Source: a virus | Strand: one strand, 5' to 3' | IMG/VR virus record: IMGVR_UViG_3300026094_000662 | Span: 1 to 27,039 of that record | DNA length: 27,039 nt | Part shown: in pieces, positions 13,392 to 20,750 of the stretch | Numbering within the stretch: the first letter of the stretch is position 1 | How the letters are laid out: each line of letters opens with the position of its first letter | Position numbers and translations under genes: made by a program | Notes under the pieces: generated by a model | What the model was told of the DNA's origin: nothing | What the model saw: only the letters and a program-made list of their open reading frames with translations | The model's database searches: none

Positions 13392-14946
13392 TTTCCAGTT
13401 CCTCTAGTTTGTGTTCCTGCTCTTCTGTGAACTCACCATCTTCAACTATTGTACTATCTTTTTCTTCAATGTCAAATAGCGTGTCAAAGTAGGTAGATGA
13501 ATTTACAGTCTTTTTGCCAGTAGCACCTCTCGTCCCTGGTATTGCCATCCAGAAACGAGAATAGTCGTCTACTATCTTAAGTGCCTGTTCTTGATCATCA
13601 CAGGCAAATATCTCATTTACAACATCTCGAAAGTATACTCTATCAAACCGTTCTTGTACCAGCATCTTGGGCGTAATGCCCTTGTCATATCTTCTGTTTG
13701 CTCTCTGTACAGCATTGATATGGCTCCATACATTATGACCCATTTGAATAGCATACGCAAATGAATCCCACGCAGTCTTACCTTCTTTGCCGATCTTATT
13801 TAGGTCACCCGGAGCATAGATAGACACATCAGAAATTTTTAGATCTTCTGTTATAGGAGAATCTTCAAATACGTGATAGAATCCTTTCTTGCCTTTTGCT
13901 AATACATCGTCTTGTTCTACTACTTCTCTAAATGTGCGTGAATCTTTTGCATACTTTTTATCGTCAATAGAAGGAACCATTCGATAGGTCCACTTAGATC
14001 TGTCTTCTATTTCTGTTTGAATATAGATTTGTCCGTTTGCTGTGGCAAGGAACGGAGATGCACAATCAAATGTTATAGTAAAGTTTTCGTTGTGATGACG
14101 TCTAACTGCTCTCTGAATGTCAGTAAGCAAAACAGCCCATTCTAATTTAGAAGTGCCAAGAAAGTGCATGACATCGTGTATGCCTTTTTCTAGTAAGCCA
14201 TCAAATCGCAACGTGACAAGACGTTTTAGCACAAGGTGAATATCACACATGTTCTGACCGCCCATTGCCCATCCATTAAAGTGATTGTCAGGATACTGAG
14301 CAGGATCGCAGTAGTCTTTCATTCGAGAATACCAATCATCTGCATCAGCGTGATTCTCACCCTGTAGTACGTTAAGGAATTTACATGCACCTGTTCTATG
14401 ACGCATCCAGTAGTCATTGTTGATGCGAGTGGCTGTCACAGCGTCTTCGTAGTTGTTGATGCCGGTTGCCTTGGCGCCTGCGGGCGAACGTGCTACCCAG
14501 GCAGGAATATCCAGTATCATGCCATAGTCCATGTAAGCATCCATCCAACGCAGCACGCCGTCTCGCTTCTTCTGTGCCTTTGGACAGTTTGGATCTTTCC
14601 AATCACCTTCCCAAACACCTTTACCAATCTGAAATCCGCCCGAATCGCCCAGCACCCAAGTATTTGATCGATCTCTATTACGAATCATGTCTTCTTTGGG
14701 AGAGTCTTTTTGCGTATCCAGTTCAGCATGACCTGCAGAGTAAAGGCTCCATTTATAAGAAAATGCGCCCTCCTTTTCATTGAGATAGTTGAGGCTTTCT
14801 ACGCCGTTTTGAAAGTTTGTGGGAATGCGTGATTTTTCAACGTATTCTGCATTCTGCTGCTTGCCTACATAGGTGGCGTAGAACCCCGAAAGTGCCGGCA
14901 AGAAACGAGCATAGTCCTTTTGTTCTTGAGTTAAATTTGTTTTCAT
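13375..14946 (-). CDS. dpdA: DpdA-type DNA transglycosylase (TGT-like) inserting a 7-deazaguanine
   Basis: A 523-residue TGT-like protein. DSGGFQ at 101-106 equals the substrate-binding/catalytic DSGGFQ of tRNA-guanine transglycosylases. Further TGT-like blocks are DIPAW at 146-150, LQGE at 194-197, WAMGG at 226-230 (base-pocket Gly-Gly), HFLG near 261-264, and ITFDCASP at 291-298 where Asp294 matches the TGT nucleophile in F-D-C-x-x-P. A C-terminal CxCxxC zinc motif of tRNA TGT is not seen. Length, TGT pocket and genes for FolE, QueE and a QueD-like protein point to phage DpdA, which replaces guanine in DNA to resist restriction. Which DpdA subfamily it belongs to is not determined. Confidence 0.88.
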   Translation of the reverse strand: MKTNLTQEQKDYARFLPALSGFYATYVGKQQNAEYVEKSRIPTNFQNGVESLNYLNEKEGAFSYKWSLYSAGHAELDTQKDSPKEDMIRNRDRSNTWVLGDSGGFQIGKGVWEGDWKDPNCPKAQKKRDGVLRWMDAYMDYGMILDIPAWVARSPAGAKATGINNYEDAVTATRINNDYWMRHRTGACKFLNVLQGENHADADDWYSRMKDYCDPAQYPDNHFNGWAMGGQNMCDIHLVLKRLVTLRFDGLLEKGIHDVMHFLGTSKLEWAVLLTDIQRAVRRHHNENFTITFDCASPFLATANGQIYIQTEIEDRSKWTYRMVPSIDDKKYAKDSRTFREVVEQDDVLAKGKKGFYHVFEDSPITEDLKISDVSIYAPGDLNKIGKEGKTAWDSFAYAIQMGHNVWSHINAVQRANRRYDKGITPKMLVQERFDRVYFRDVVNEIFACDDQEQALKIVDDYSRFWMAIPGTRGATGKKTVNSSTYFDTLFDIEEKDSTIVEDGEFTEEQEHKLEELENEKDV

Positions 14947-14947
14947 T

Positions 14948-15229
14948 CTAGTTCAACATGTTTCCTGATGTAGTGTATTTAGAAAATGGCAGTTCTTTCT
15001 GCTGCTCTTTTATCTCCAACTCTCTCACTCTCATAGTAAGACTGTCAATGTGATCTAGAAGACTTTCTATAGAACCAGGCATGCGAGATCTATCGTCTTG
15101 ACTTTCTATCAGAGCAGTCAGAGTCATAAGGCGAGAAAATGCTCGCCTTATGTTTTCATCTTCCGAACACACAGCACTATCAATTAATCGTGCTAGGTCT
15201 CTTAAGTCGTCTGCGTCAAATTCCTGCAT
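14948..15229 (-). CDS. Small helical phage protein, 93 aa
   Basis: Unknown function. Nearly all helical: DADDLRDLARLIDSAVCSED (about 5-24), then NIRRAFSRLMTLTALIESQD, and a Leu heptad-like stretch (SIESLLDHIDSLTMRVRELE) followed by a polar tail. It lies between the sliding clamp and dpdA, with TAATG coupling to the clamp stop and a two-base gap to dpdA. A small coiled-coil adaptor, perhaps linking DpdA or a polymerase accessory to the clamp, is one reading of the position; there is no direct evidence. Confidence 0.62.
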   Translation of the reverse strand: MQEFDADDLRDLARLIDSAVCSEDENIRRAFSRLMTLTALIESQDDRSRMPGSIESLLDHIDSLTMRVRELEIKEQQKELPFSKYTTSGNMLN

Positions 15230-15960
15230 TATTTAGATTGTGCTGGAAGGATATAATCATACTTGGCAAGACCAGAATCAACAGTGATTTGCATGGCACC
15301 CTGATCTGAAATACTCATAGTGATATCGCCATCAAGATTCAAAATGCTCTGAGTTTGATTTACAGGCCAACTCCATGTATGTGATAAAGTACCTTCTACA
15401 TCATGCTGGAACACGAACTCACCTGCGTGTGTACTTGCGTCACCGAACGCAAACACAAGGTTGCCGTTGTCGGTTCTTACCGAAAACACGGGCTCGTCTG
15501 AGTGTGCAGCACTCATCAACTTCATTCTAGAAATAGCAGCAACACTAGGCTCAAATGTTACATTCCAACTAGCACCTTTGAACTTCACAGTTTTTAGTTT
15601 TTCTTCGATGATTGCACGATTCATAAAACGATAGTCGTTTTCGAAGTCGCCTTTTTCGTTTTCAAAGTGAATATGAGTAGGCACAGTTTCGCCGTTGCGT
15701 TCCTGTTCTACAACTTCTAGTTTTGCGTTTTCCTTGTACTCTGGGTTTTTCAAATGCAGTGCCAGTTTATCTAGATTTGGCATCCCGAACACTGTTTTGA
15801 ACTCTGCAACGGGCGAATGAGTCTCTGCAAACAGTATGACAGAACGATCCTCTGCCATAGATTCGAAACTGGTTGAGTCTCCTTCTCCGTTTACTCTTAC
15901 TAGGTCTAGAAATCCCAGTGCGTGTGTTTTAGAAACGATGTCTTGCAAAATGTCCTTCAT
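15229..15960 (-). CDS. 45: T4 gp45-type DNA polymerase sliding clamp
   Basis: A 243-residue protein with the gp45 layout (T4 gp45 is 228 residues): two similar beta-alpha-beta halves, an N-terminal TSFESMAEDRSVILFAETHS region, conserved VRTDNGNLVFAFGDAST (about 162-178) and the C-terminal AKYDYILPAQ, typical of gp45. The clamp is a trimeric ring that tethers DNA polymerase; in T4 it also activates late promoters with gp33 and gp55, matching the late octamers of this window. It has a perfect consensus sigma70 promoter directly upstream. The genes for clamp loader (gp44/gp62) that normally follow gp45 are not here; the dpdA operon takes that place. Confidence 0.88.
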   Translation of the reverse strand: MKDILQDIVSKTHALGFLDLVRVNGEGDSTSFESMAEDRSVILFAETHSPVAEFKTVFGMPNLDKLALHLKNPEYKENAKLEVVEQERNGETVPTHIHFENEKGDFENDYRFMNRAIIEEKLKTVKFKGASWNVTFEPSVAAISRMKLMSAAHSDEPVFSVRTDNGNLVFAFGDASTHAGEFVFQHDVEGTLSHTWSWPVNQTQSILNLDGDITMSISDQGAMQITVDSGLAKYDYILPAQSK

Positions 15961-15981
15961 TTATTAATCTCCTTATTGTGT

Positions 15982-16010
15982 ATTATATGTTGTAAGTTAT
16001 TGATTGTCAA
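15982..16010 (-). promoter_or_regulatory. Perfect consensus sigma70 promoter of the clamp and dpdA operon
   Basis: Minus strand: TTGACA (16010-16005), 17-base spacer, TATAAT (15987-15982), matching the consensus at all 12 box positions. It lies between the 36-codon gene and ATG 15960, and its -35 box overlaps the end of that gene. An AAGGAG ribosome site follows before the clamp. It should be strong and early, driving the clamp and, by gene order, dpdA to the HIT gene. Confidence 0.93.
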
Positions 16011-16107
16011 GGTTTTTTACTTCGCGAATTAGAGCCATCAATTGCTCTAGTAATTCTCTGTCATCCTGTTTATCTGTGTCAATAGTGGTTTTTATTTCAA
16101 TTTGCAT
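15997..16107 (-). CDS. Small phage protein, 36 aa
   Basis: A 36-codon frame found by reading the gap between polymerase and clamp. Its ATG is four bases after the polymerase TAA and uses the GGAGAA in the last codons of the polymerase gene as ribosome site, which implies coupled translation. The product begins MQIEIKTTIDTDKQDDREL and continues as a Leu-rich helix. It ends in the promoter for the clamp, its last codons containing the -35 TTGACA. Function unknown; a helical peptide binding the replication complex is possible. Confidence 0.7.
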   Translation of the reverse strand: MQIEIKTTIDTDKQDDRELLEQLMALIREVKNLDNQ

Positions 16108-16110
16108 TTT

Positions 16111-18783
16111 TTATTCTCCAAAATCAAACAGAGTGCTGAATGTGTTGTTTCTCTTGGTGTCTTCGAGATCCATATCCAACACGCCTATTAGATTTTTTAA
16201 TTTTAGGTCTATAATAGTTTCTGCCATTGCTGTGTCATCAAACGGTAATTCTTTGAACCAGTTTGGCAGTCTTAGTTCATCTGTAGGATAGGCGACTGAA
16301 GTGTACCCCAGCGGGTTCTGTTTCAGTTTACACACAATCACTTTCATACCGTCTACAATTTCCTGCGAGTATTTGTCACCATTCATGCGCTTGAGAGTAT
16401 TCCAGTTGATTGATGCTCTTACATGTCCGGGCATGTTTGCTTTGCCTTTCCTTTGTTCTTCTTTTTTGTAGTGTCCGATTTTGTTTGCTCGCTTGGGCGA
16501 TCCTTTCTCCCATCCCGGCATGTTTTCAAACTCTTTTCTGAAGGCTGTGATTCTTTCAAGCACATCAGAATCGTCATAACTTTGGAGTACCATAAGCAGT
16601 ATTTCCATGAGAAATTCCTGCATGTACACAGGAGTATCTGAACGACGCAAGTCAAGACCCATTGCTTTGACTTTGCCCGGCTCGCTCTCTACATCTTTGC
16701 GTTCTCCTTCGTCGTCATATACAAGAATAGCATAGCGCTTTTTCGTAATAAACAAGCCGCTTTCGCCTACAATCTCTCTGCCAGCAGCAATCACTTCCGA
16801 ACGTGTTTTTGGACAATGGAATGCTCTTTGCATAAATTCTCTGAACGAAGAGTTTACCTGTTCTGCTAATTGATCATACAATTGTACAACAGTTTCTTTT
16901 GTCCAAGGAACCTTGCCTGCTTCGATATCATCTTTCAGTATAGGATAAGCAGAGAAGTAAACCGAGTCAGTGTCACCATATATGACTGCTTCGCCTGTAT
17001 GATTATATTCACCCGTAATTGCTTTGTTTACTTCCGCACTCATGTGCTTGACAATCTGCCTACCTGTTAGCGTTGTTGATTGTCCTAAGCGTTTGTCATA
17101 GAATCTACAGCCAGGATTAAGAATAGCACCATACAGTGAGTTAAGGTTGATCTTTTTAACGAGCTGACGCTTGTCCCAGAACGCAGTTTCTACTGAATTT
17201 CCTGCGTCCTGTGCTTTTTTCTTTTTGGCCTGTAATTCCTTTCTTTCTGCGTACCAGCGTTTTAGCAAGCCAGGAATAACACCTTCAAATTCTGTTGTAA
17301 GAATTGTACCGTTTGCTGTCAGCATCATAGGCGCATGAGAATTATAGATTTTATCATAAACTTCTGCACCTGACAGCACTTCCTGTCTGCCATCTTCCCA
17401 ATCAAGAGTAATTGCAAGATCCTTTCTTCTCTCCATTACAGCATCATATTCAAGAGATCCAAAGTGATTTTCCCATGCTGCTGCGAAAGATTTTTTCTTG
17501 AGACCTGTTTCTTCCTGAATCATGTCTTCTGTATAATCCTGCCTTAACTGACCTATAATAGTTTCAGGCGCCATGTTAAGTGCGCGAATCACAGAAGGAT
17601 ATAGAGAGTTCAAGTCCATTGAACCTATCCATTTGTGCAAGCCTTTTTTGGGATAGGCAACATAGGCACCTGCTGCTCTTGTGTCTTCTTCTTCGTTCTG
17701 TTTGGGCCTATTAGGCACAACCAACCCTCTATGATGTGCTTCATTAATAATTGCCTGTTCTGTAACAGCAACAGCACCCATTGTGGTCTGCATAAGCACG
17801 GTGTTTGCGTGAGCAAGCTCGTTCGATAGATCAATAAATCTCAGTTTCTTGTCCAGTTTATCAAGCAGTGCAGTGTCCTGTCTATTGTATTCTATAAATT
17901 TTCTGAAGTCTTGGTTGTATAATTGATCTAGTGTACCTTCATACACAGTTTTTCTTTCACCTATCTCAATCTCACCAATTGCATCTAGTCGATATGAGTG
18001 TCTTTCTTCATAGGTGTATTTTCTATACAGTTGAAGAGAGTCAAGATGTATTCTACCTACCAAATCGAATGTTTCCGCAGTTTTGCCATAGCGTTCAAAT
18101 TCACGCTTCTTGGGCAACTGTTTCCATAGACAGAATCGTCGAGTGTCGTCTTTAGATAAAACACGTGATACTCTGTTCACAGTGTAGGGAATATCATAGC
18201 CTTCCGAGTTCCAGCCTGACAACACATCAGCATCTTCGATCACATCCAAGAATGCCTGCAGCATATCTGCTTCTTGTTCATAGAGAAAAGTATTTTCAAA
18301 CTCTTTCACACTTTCCTGTGCTTCTGCCATGGTCATTGTCTTTGGCGGAATAGCAAATGTGATAAGAGCATCCATCCATTGCAGATGAACTGTGATAGCA
18401 GTGATTGGCATAAACGGATCTGCAGGATCTGCGAATCCTCGTTCTGGATCGAAGTCTGTCTCAATATCAAAAAACGCGATATTCAGTTTAGGGGCGTCTT
18501 GATTGAGATAGTTTTCAGATAGGCACTGAAAGATTGGATTTACGTCTGATTCAAACAGGCCCTTGTTTTTGTTAATTGCAACTTCCTTGCGAAAATCTTT
18601 GGTTGATTTGCACACTATGCGTGACACAGAATCACCATATACAGATTTATATTTCCCTTTTGGATCTTCGTGATAGAATGTGTATTTGACTGGATAGTCT
18701 TGAAAATGTCTTTCGCCGTCGCGTCTTTCGACTACACGAATAACATCAGATTGTCTGTCGAAATAGCCATCGACATATGCCAT
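16111..18783 (-). CDS. 43: T4 gp43-type family B DNA polymerase
   Basis: An 890-residue replicative polymerase, nearly the length of T4 gp43 (898). The exonuclease domain carries DIE (106-108), GWNSEGYDIPY (190-200) and YNRQD (299-303). The polymerase domain carries motif A MDLNSLYPS (389-397, Asp390), motif B K543 with NSLYG (548-552) and motif C YGDTDS (602-607). The C-terminus ends FSTLFDFGE, equal in position and type to the gp43 tail that binds the gp45 clamp. Proofreading residues are intact. The leader contains a 5-bp/8-nt hairpin at 18802-18819 like the T4 gp43 autoregulatory operator. The following gene (36 codons) is coupled at its stop. Confidence 0.97.
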   Translation of the reverse strand: MAYVDGYFDRQSDVIRVVERRDGERHFQDYPVKYTFYHEDPKGKYKSVYGDSVSRIVCKSTKDFRKEVAINKNKGLFESDVNPIFQCLSENYLNQDAPKLNIAFFDIETDFDPERGFADPADPFMPITAITVHLQWMDALITFAIPPKTMTMAEAQESVKEFENTFLYEQEADMLQAFLDVIEDADVLSGWNSEGYDIPYTVNRVSRVLSKDDTRRFCLWKQLPKKREFERYGKTAETFDLVGRIHLDSLQLYRKYTYEERHSYRLDAIGEIEIGERKTVYEGTLDQLYNQDFRKFIEYNRQDTALLDKLDKKLRFIDLSNELAHANTVLMQTTMGAVAVTEQAIINEAHHRGLVVPNRPKQNEEEDTRAAGAYVAYPKKGLHKWIGSMDLNSLYPSVIRALNMAPETIIGQLRQDYTEDMIQEETGLKKKSFAAAWENHFGSLEYDAVMERRKDLAITLDWEDGRQEVLSGAEVYDKIYNSHAPMMLTANGTILTTEFEGVIPGLLKRWYAERKELQAKKKKAQDAGNSVETAFWDKRQLVKKINLNSLYGAILNPGCRFYDKRLGQSTTLTGRQIVKHMSAEVNKAITGEYNHTGEAVIYGDTDSVYFSAYPILKDDIEAGKVPWTKETVVQLYDQLAEQVNSSFREFMQRAFHCPKTRSEVIAAGREIVGESGLFITKKRYAILVYDDEGERKDVESEPGKVKAMGLDLRRSDTPVYMQEFLMEILLMVLQSYDDSDVLERITAFRKEFENMPGWEKGSPKRANKIGHYKKEEQRKGKANMPGHVRASINWNTLKRMNGDKYSQEIVDGMKVIVCKLKQNPLGYTSVAYPTDELRLPNWFKELPFDDTAMAETIIDLKLKNLIGVLDMDLEDTKRNNTFSTLFDFGE

Positions 18784-18801
18784 ATTGTGTCTCCTTTTTA
18801 T

Positions 18802-18819
18802 GGTTGCTTGTGGCCAACC
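18802..18819 (-). promoter_or_regulatory. Candidate RNA operator hairpin in the DNA polymerase leader
   Basis: The RNA reads GGTTG-GCCACAAG-CAACC: a 5-bp stem with an 8-nt loop, 18 nt in all, ending 8 bases before the Shine-Dalgarno GGAG and 18 before ATG 18783. T4 gp43 represses its own translation by binding an 18-nt hairpin of exactly this geometry at its ribosome site. The loop sequence differs from T4. Operator function is inferred from geometry and place. Confidence 0.55.
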
Positions 18820-18825
18820 TGCCTT

Positions 18826-19107
18826 CTACATGCTCGTCCTACGACTTGAGCGTGATTGATACCAGCGTACCAATCCATACATACTTAATCCAAACCAGAA
18901 CAGTTCTATGATAATACTGGATAAGTTAGGTTTGAAATAGAGATTGATGCCTAATAGTATAGCAACTACAAGATTGTTAAAAGAATACCAAAAACCTTTT
19001 GGATCCAATTTACCAAATTGTAAGCCCGCATACGAGCCTACTAACAGTGCTACACCTATATTGCCTATAAAATCAGTTAGTTCGTACTGATAATTAAGTA
19101 ATTCCAT
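18826..19107 (-). CDS. CBU_0592-type small membrane protein
   Basis: 93 residues with three hydrophobic segments, about 13-31, 42-57 and 62-81. The sequence DFIGNIGVALLVGSYAGLQFGKLDP..GFWYSFNNLVVAILL fits the CBU_0592-like family: a first helix, a Q-x-G-K-L-D-P loop, a second helix with Asn-Leu, and I-E-L-F-W in the third. The family is of unknown function and found in bacteria; I know no phage role. It lies between dsbA and the polymerase, so it may be expressed from the sigma70 promoter at 19397-19425. Its tail is basic and Ser/Arg-rich. Confidence 0.78.
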   Translation of the reverse strand: MELLNYQYELTDFIGNIGVALLVGSYAGLQFGKLDPKGFWYSFNNLVVAILLGINLYFKPNLSSIIIELFWFGLSMYGLVRWYQSRSSRRTSM

Positions 19108-19113
19108 AAATGC

Positions 19114-19374
19114 CTACTGGTCTTTGCCTACTGTGGTTACGATAGTTTCTAGATCTTCAAACTCGTCATAATGCTTGTGCCAATCACCATTTTTAGCAAC
19201 TTTTATTGCTTTGTTGATTAGGCTGGGCTTGATGTCTAGTTCTTCTGCTACTGCCTTCACAGTTTCTTTCAAACCTGTTTGCAGATCTTCTACTTCCTGC
19301 ATAACAGTCACGCCTTCATTCACGAGACGCTCGAGTTTTGCCTTCTCTTCGGCACCATAAGTTCTGTCGCTCAT
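19114..19374 (-). CDS. dsbA: dsbA-like double-stranded DNA-binding late-regulation protein
   Basis: 86 residues, close to T4 DsbA (89). The helical sequence with AEELDIKPSLINKAIKVAK (about 42-60) resembles the DsbA family: a short charged N-terminus, Leu/Ile helices, the ELDIKPSLINKAI block and an acidic end. T4 DsbA is a small dsDNA-binding protein that promotes late transcription. Late octamers in the window fit this. Confidence is moderate because the similarity is by pattern and size. A strong near-consensus sigma70 promoter (19397-19425) with a consensus AAGGAGG ribosome site precedes ATG 19374. Confidence 0.65.
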   Translation of the reverse strand: MSDRTYGAEEKAKLERLVNEGVTVMQEVEDLQTGLKETVKAVAEELDIKPSLINKAIKVAKNGDWHKHYDEFEDLETIVTTVGKDQ

Positions 19375-19396
19375 TAAGAACCTCCTTAGTGTGTTA

Positions 19397-19425
19397 AGTA
19401 TATGAAATGATTAGAAAAATGTCAA
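19397..19425 (-). promoter_or_regulatory. Sigma70-type promoter of dsbA-like / polymerase operon
   Basis: Minus strand: TTGACA (19425-19420), 17-base spacer, TATACT (19402-19397). The TGA stop of the preceding gene (19422-19424) lies inside the -35 box, as at 4308-4313. It drives dsbA, the membrane protein and probably DNA polymerase. Confidence 0.87.
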
Positions 19426-20060
19426 CCGGAAAATACTTTGCGATTATCGAAAGCGCGGTGCCAGCCAAAAAACTGTGCTTTGTAATCAGAATGATCATCT
19501 GAGGATAGGTTATACCATTCTGACTTGCGTTTGATTAGTTCTTGTGCCCCTGCTTCCCAGTCTGTGGTTTCGATGATGTGTTCTAGTTTTTGTTTTGCTT
19601 CTACTGCTTCTTCTATAGAAAGAAAATCTTGTTCTACATGCATAACTTCCATACAGATATCCTGTGACACATAGTCCAATGAAAAATCAATGCCCCACTT
19701 AGGTTTGATACCTAGTAATTTATACAATATAGGCCTTTCTTGTGCAACTTCTTCTAGCTGTGCTCTTGCTTCGCCTGCAAAGGCATACCTTTCTATTATC
19801 ATGCAGTGGTCTAACACCAACCCAACTTCAGAATCTTCGTCGTCAACATACCAGTATTGCGCCGGAGAACGAGTAAACTGTATTTCAGTATTCAACTGCC
19901 TGTTCATAGCGTCATAGTGCAGTTTTTCAATGGGAGTAAGAATTTCGTAGCCATCCTTATCAAAGTCTTGCAGTTTGAGAGTTTCTACAAGATGTCTTTC
20001 AATTGGCTGTGTTAGATATGGATTTTCAGTAAATTCAGGGTTAAGGTTTCTTAGTTTCAT
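19422..20060 (-). CDS. Conserved-type phage protein, 212 aa
   Basis: Unknown function. It begins MKLRNLNPEFTENPYLTQPI and is acidic with many Glu, Trp and Tyr residues: QYWYVDDEDSEVGLVLDHCM near 68-87, LLGIKPKWGIDFSLDYV near 114-130 and a YKAQFFGWHRAFDNR C-terminus. No fold or active site is recognised. It is coupled by ATGA to the 114-aa gene that carries the C-terminal tag, and it closes the head block before the dsbA promoter. The helical, acidic character fits a scaffold-like or assembly protein, but this is weak. Confidence 0.62.
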   Translation of the reverse strand: MKLRNLNPEFTENPYLTQPIERHLVETLKLQDFDKDGYEILTPIEKLHYDAMNRQLNTEIQFTRSPAQYWYVDDEDSEVGLVLDHCMIIERYAFAGEARAQLEEVAQERPILYKLLGIKPKWGIDFSLDYVSQDICMEVMHVEQDFLSIEEAVEAKQKLEHIIETTDWEAGAQELIKRKSEWYNLSSDDHSDYKAQFFGWHRAFDNRKVFSG

Positions 20061-20098
20061 ACGCCGTAACGATTTGTCTTCTTTTTTGCTACTGGACT
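20057..20098 (-). repeat. C-terminal tag copy A (SPVAKKKTNRYGV)
   Basis: The last 13 codons and stop of the gene at 20057-20401 encode SPVAKKKTNRYGV. The same 13 residues end the next upstream gene (20403-20747), but with seven silent base differences, so the peptide is conserved, not copied recently. Confidence 0.9.
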
Positions 20099-20401
20099 CT
20101 GTGTATTTGTTCCGGGTTGTTCATTACTGCCATCATTTGCTAGTAATTCGCTTTTTTGGCCTAGCTTTTTTTCAGTTGCAGAGATAATTTCGTCTTCTCC
20201 TCTCGAATATGCTACGGTTACTGCTTTGTTTTTTGCGGGACCGTTTTCGTGGTATTTGGTATGGTCTGCCATGCCCATGCCAAACCTATAAGTATCATAG
20301 GGACTAGAGCTTGGCATATCAGGATACATGCTTGATTTAGGTAACGGATCGCTGTACTTAGGAGTCATTTCTCTTTCTGTTATGAATTCTCTTGCCTTCA
20401 T
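20057..20401 (-). CDS. Probable capsid-targeted protein with C-terminal tag, 114 aa
   Basis: I start at ATG 20401 (product MKAREFITEREM), one base after the upstream stop; an earlier ATG lies in the preceding gene. The N-terminus is very like the T4 internal-protein capsid-targeting sequence MKTYQEFIAE: M-K-x-x-E-F-I-x-E with an I-T-E site for gp21-type cleavage. A Pro/Ser-rich linker (residues about 15-40) follows, then a Lys/Glu-rich part and the SPVAKKKTNRYGV tail. The T4 counterparts are packaged, cleaved and injected. Function of the mature part is unknown. Coupled by ATGA to the next gene. Confidence 0.72.
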   Translation of the reverse strand: MKAREFITEREMTPKYSDPLPKSSMYPDMPSSSPYDTYRFGMGMADHTKYHENGPAKNKAVTVAYSRGEDEIISATEKKLGQKSELLANDGSNEQPGTNTQSPVAKKKTNRYGV

Positions 20402-20402
20402 T

Positions 20403-20444
20403 TTAGACTCCGTAACGATTTGTTTTTTTCTTAGCAACTGGACT
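20403..20444 (-). repeat. C-terminal tag copy B (SPVAKKKTNRYGV)
   Basis: Last 13 codons and stop of the gene at 20403-20747. Peptide identical to copy A at 20057-20098; third-base changes at Val, Ala, three Lys, Gly and Val codons only. Confidence 0.9.
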
Positions 20445-20747
20445 GGTTATGTTGGTATCTTGAGTTTCGCCAGTGTCTTTTACAGGATCCCCTATATCAT
20501 TAAATGACACGCCTTTAGATCTGAGAAATTCTTCAAAATGTTGTTTTTCTTCGTCAGAATAGAACATCACCATAGCGTTATTGCCAACCTGATTGTAGGT
20601 AGGGGTCTCTGCTCTGTATTCTTTCATGAGAGTAGAAAGTTCATAAGGCAGTATAGGAATATTCAAAACATTTGTCTGAGAGATCATAGTCTCCATTAGT
20701 GAAAATCGTTCGAGTAAATCTCTCATCTTTTCTGCATCTGAGCTCAT
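20403..20747 (-). CDS. Phage head-region protein with C-terminal tag, 114 aa
   Basis: Unknown function. A helical N-terminus with MRDLLERFSLMETMISQT (about 8-25) is followed by ILPYELSTLMKEYRAETP, YNQVGNNAMVMFYSDEEKQ with a short beta hairpin, and the C-terminal SPVAKKKTNRYGV tag identical to that of its neighbour. The two proteins differ elsewhere, so the tail is a shared module. It has no clear capsid-targeting sequence. It lies 3 bases after the 231-aa gene and one base from the next start, so it is in the head operon. Confidence 0.68.
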   Translation of the reverse strand: MSSDAEKMRDLLERFSLMETMISQTNVLNIPILPYELSTLMKEYRAETPTYNQVGNNAMVMFYSDEEKQHFEEFLRSKGVSFNDIGDPVKDTGETQDTNITSPVAKKKTNRYGV

Positions 20748-20750
20748 ATA

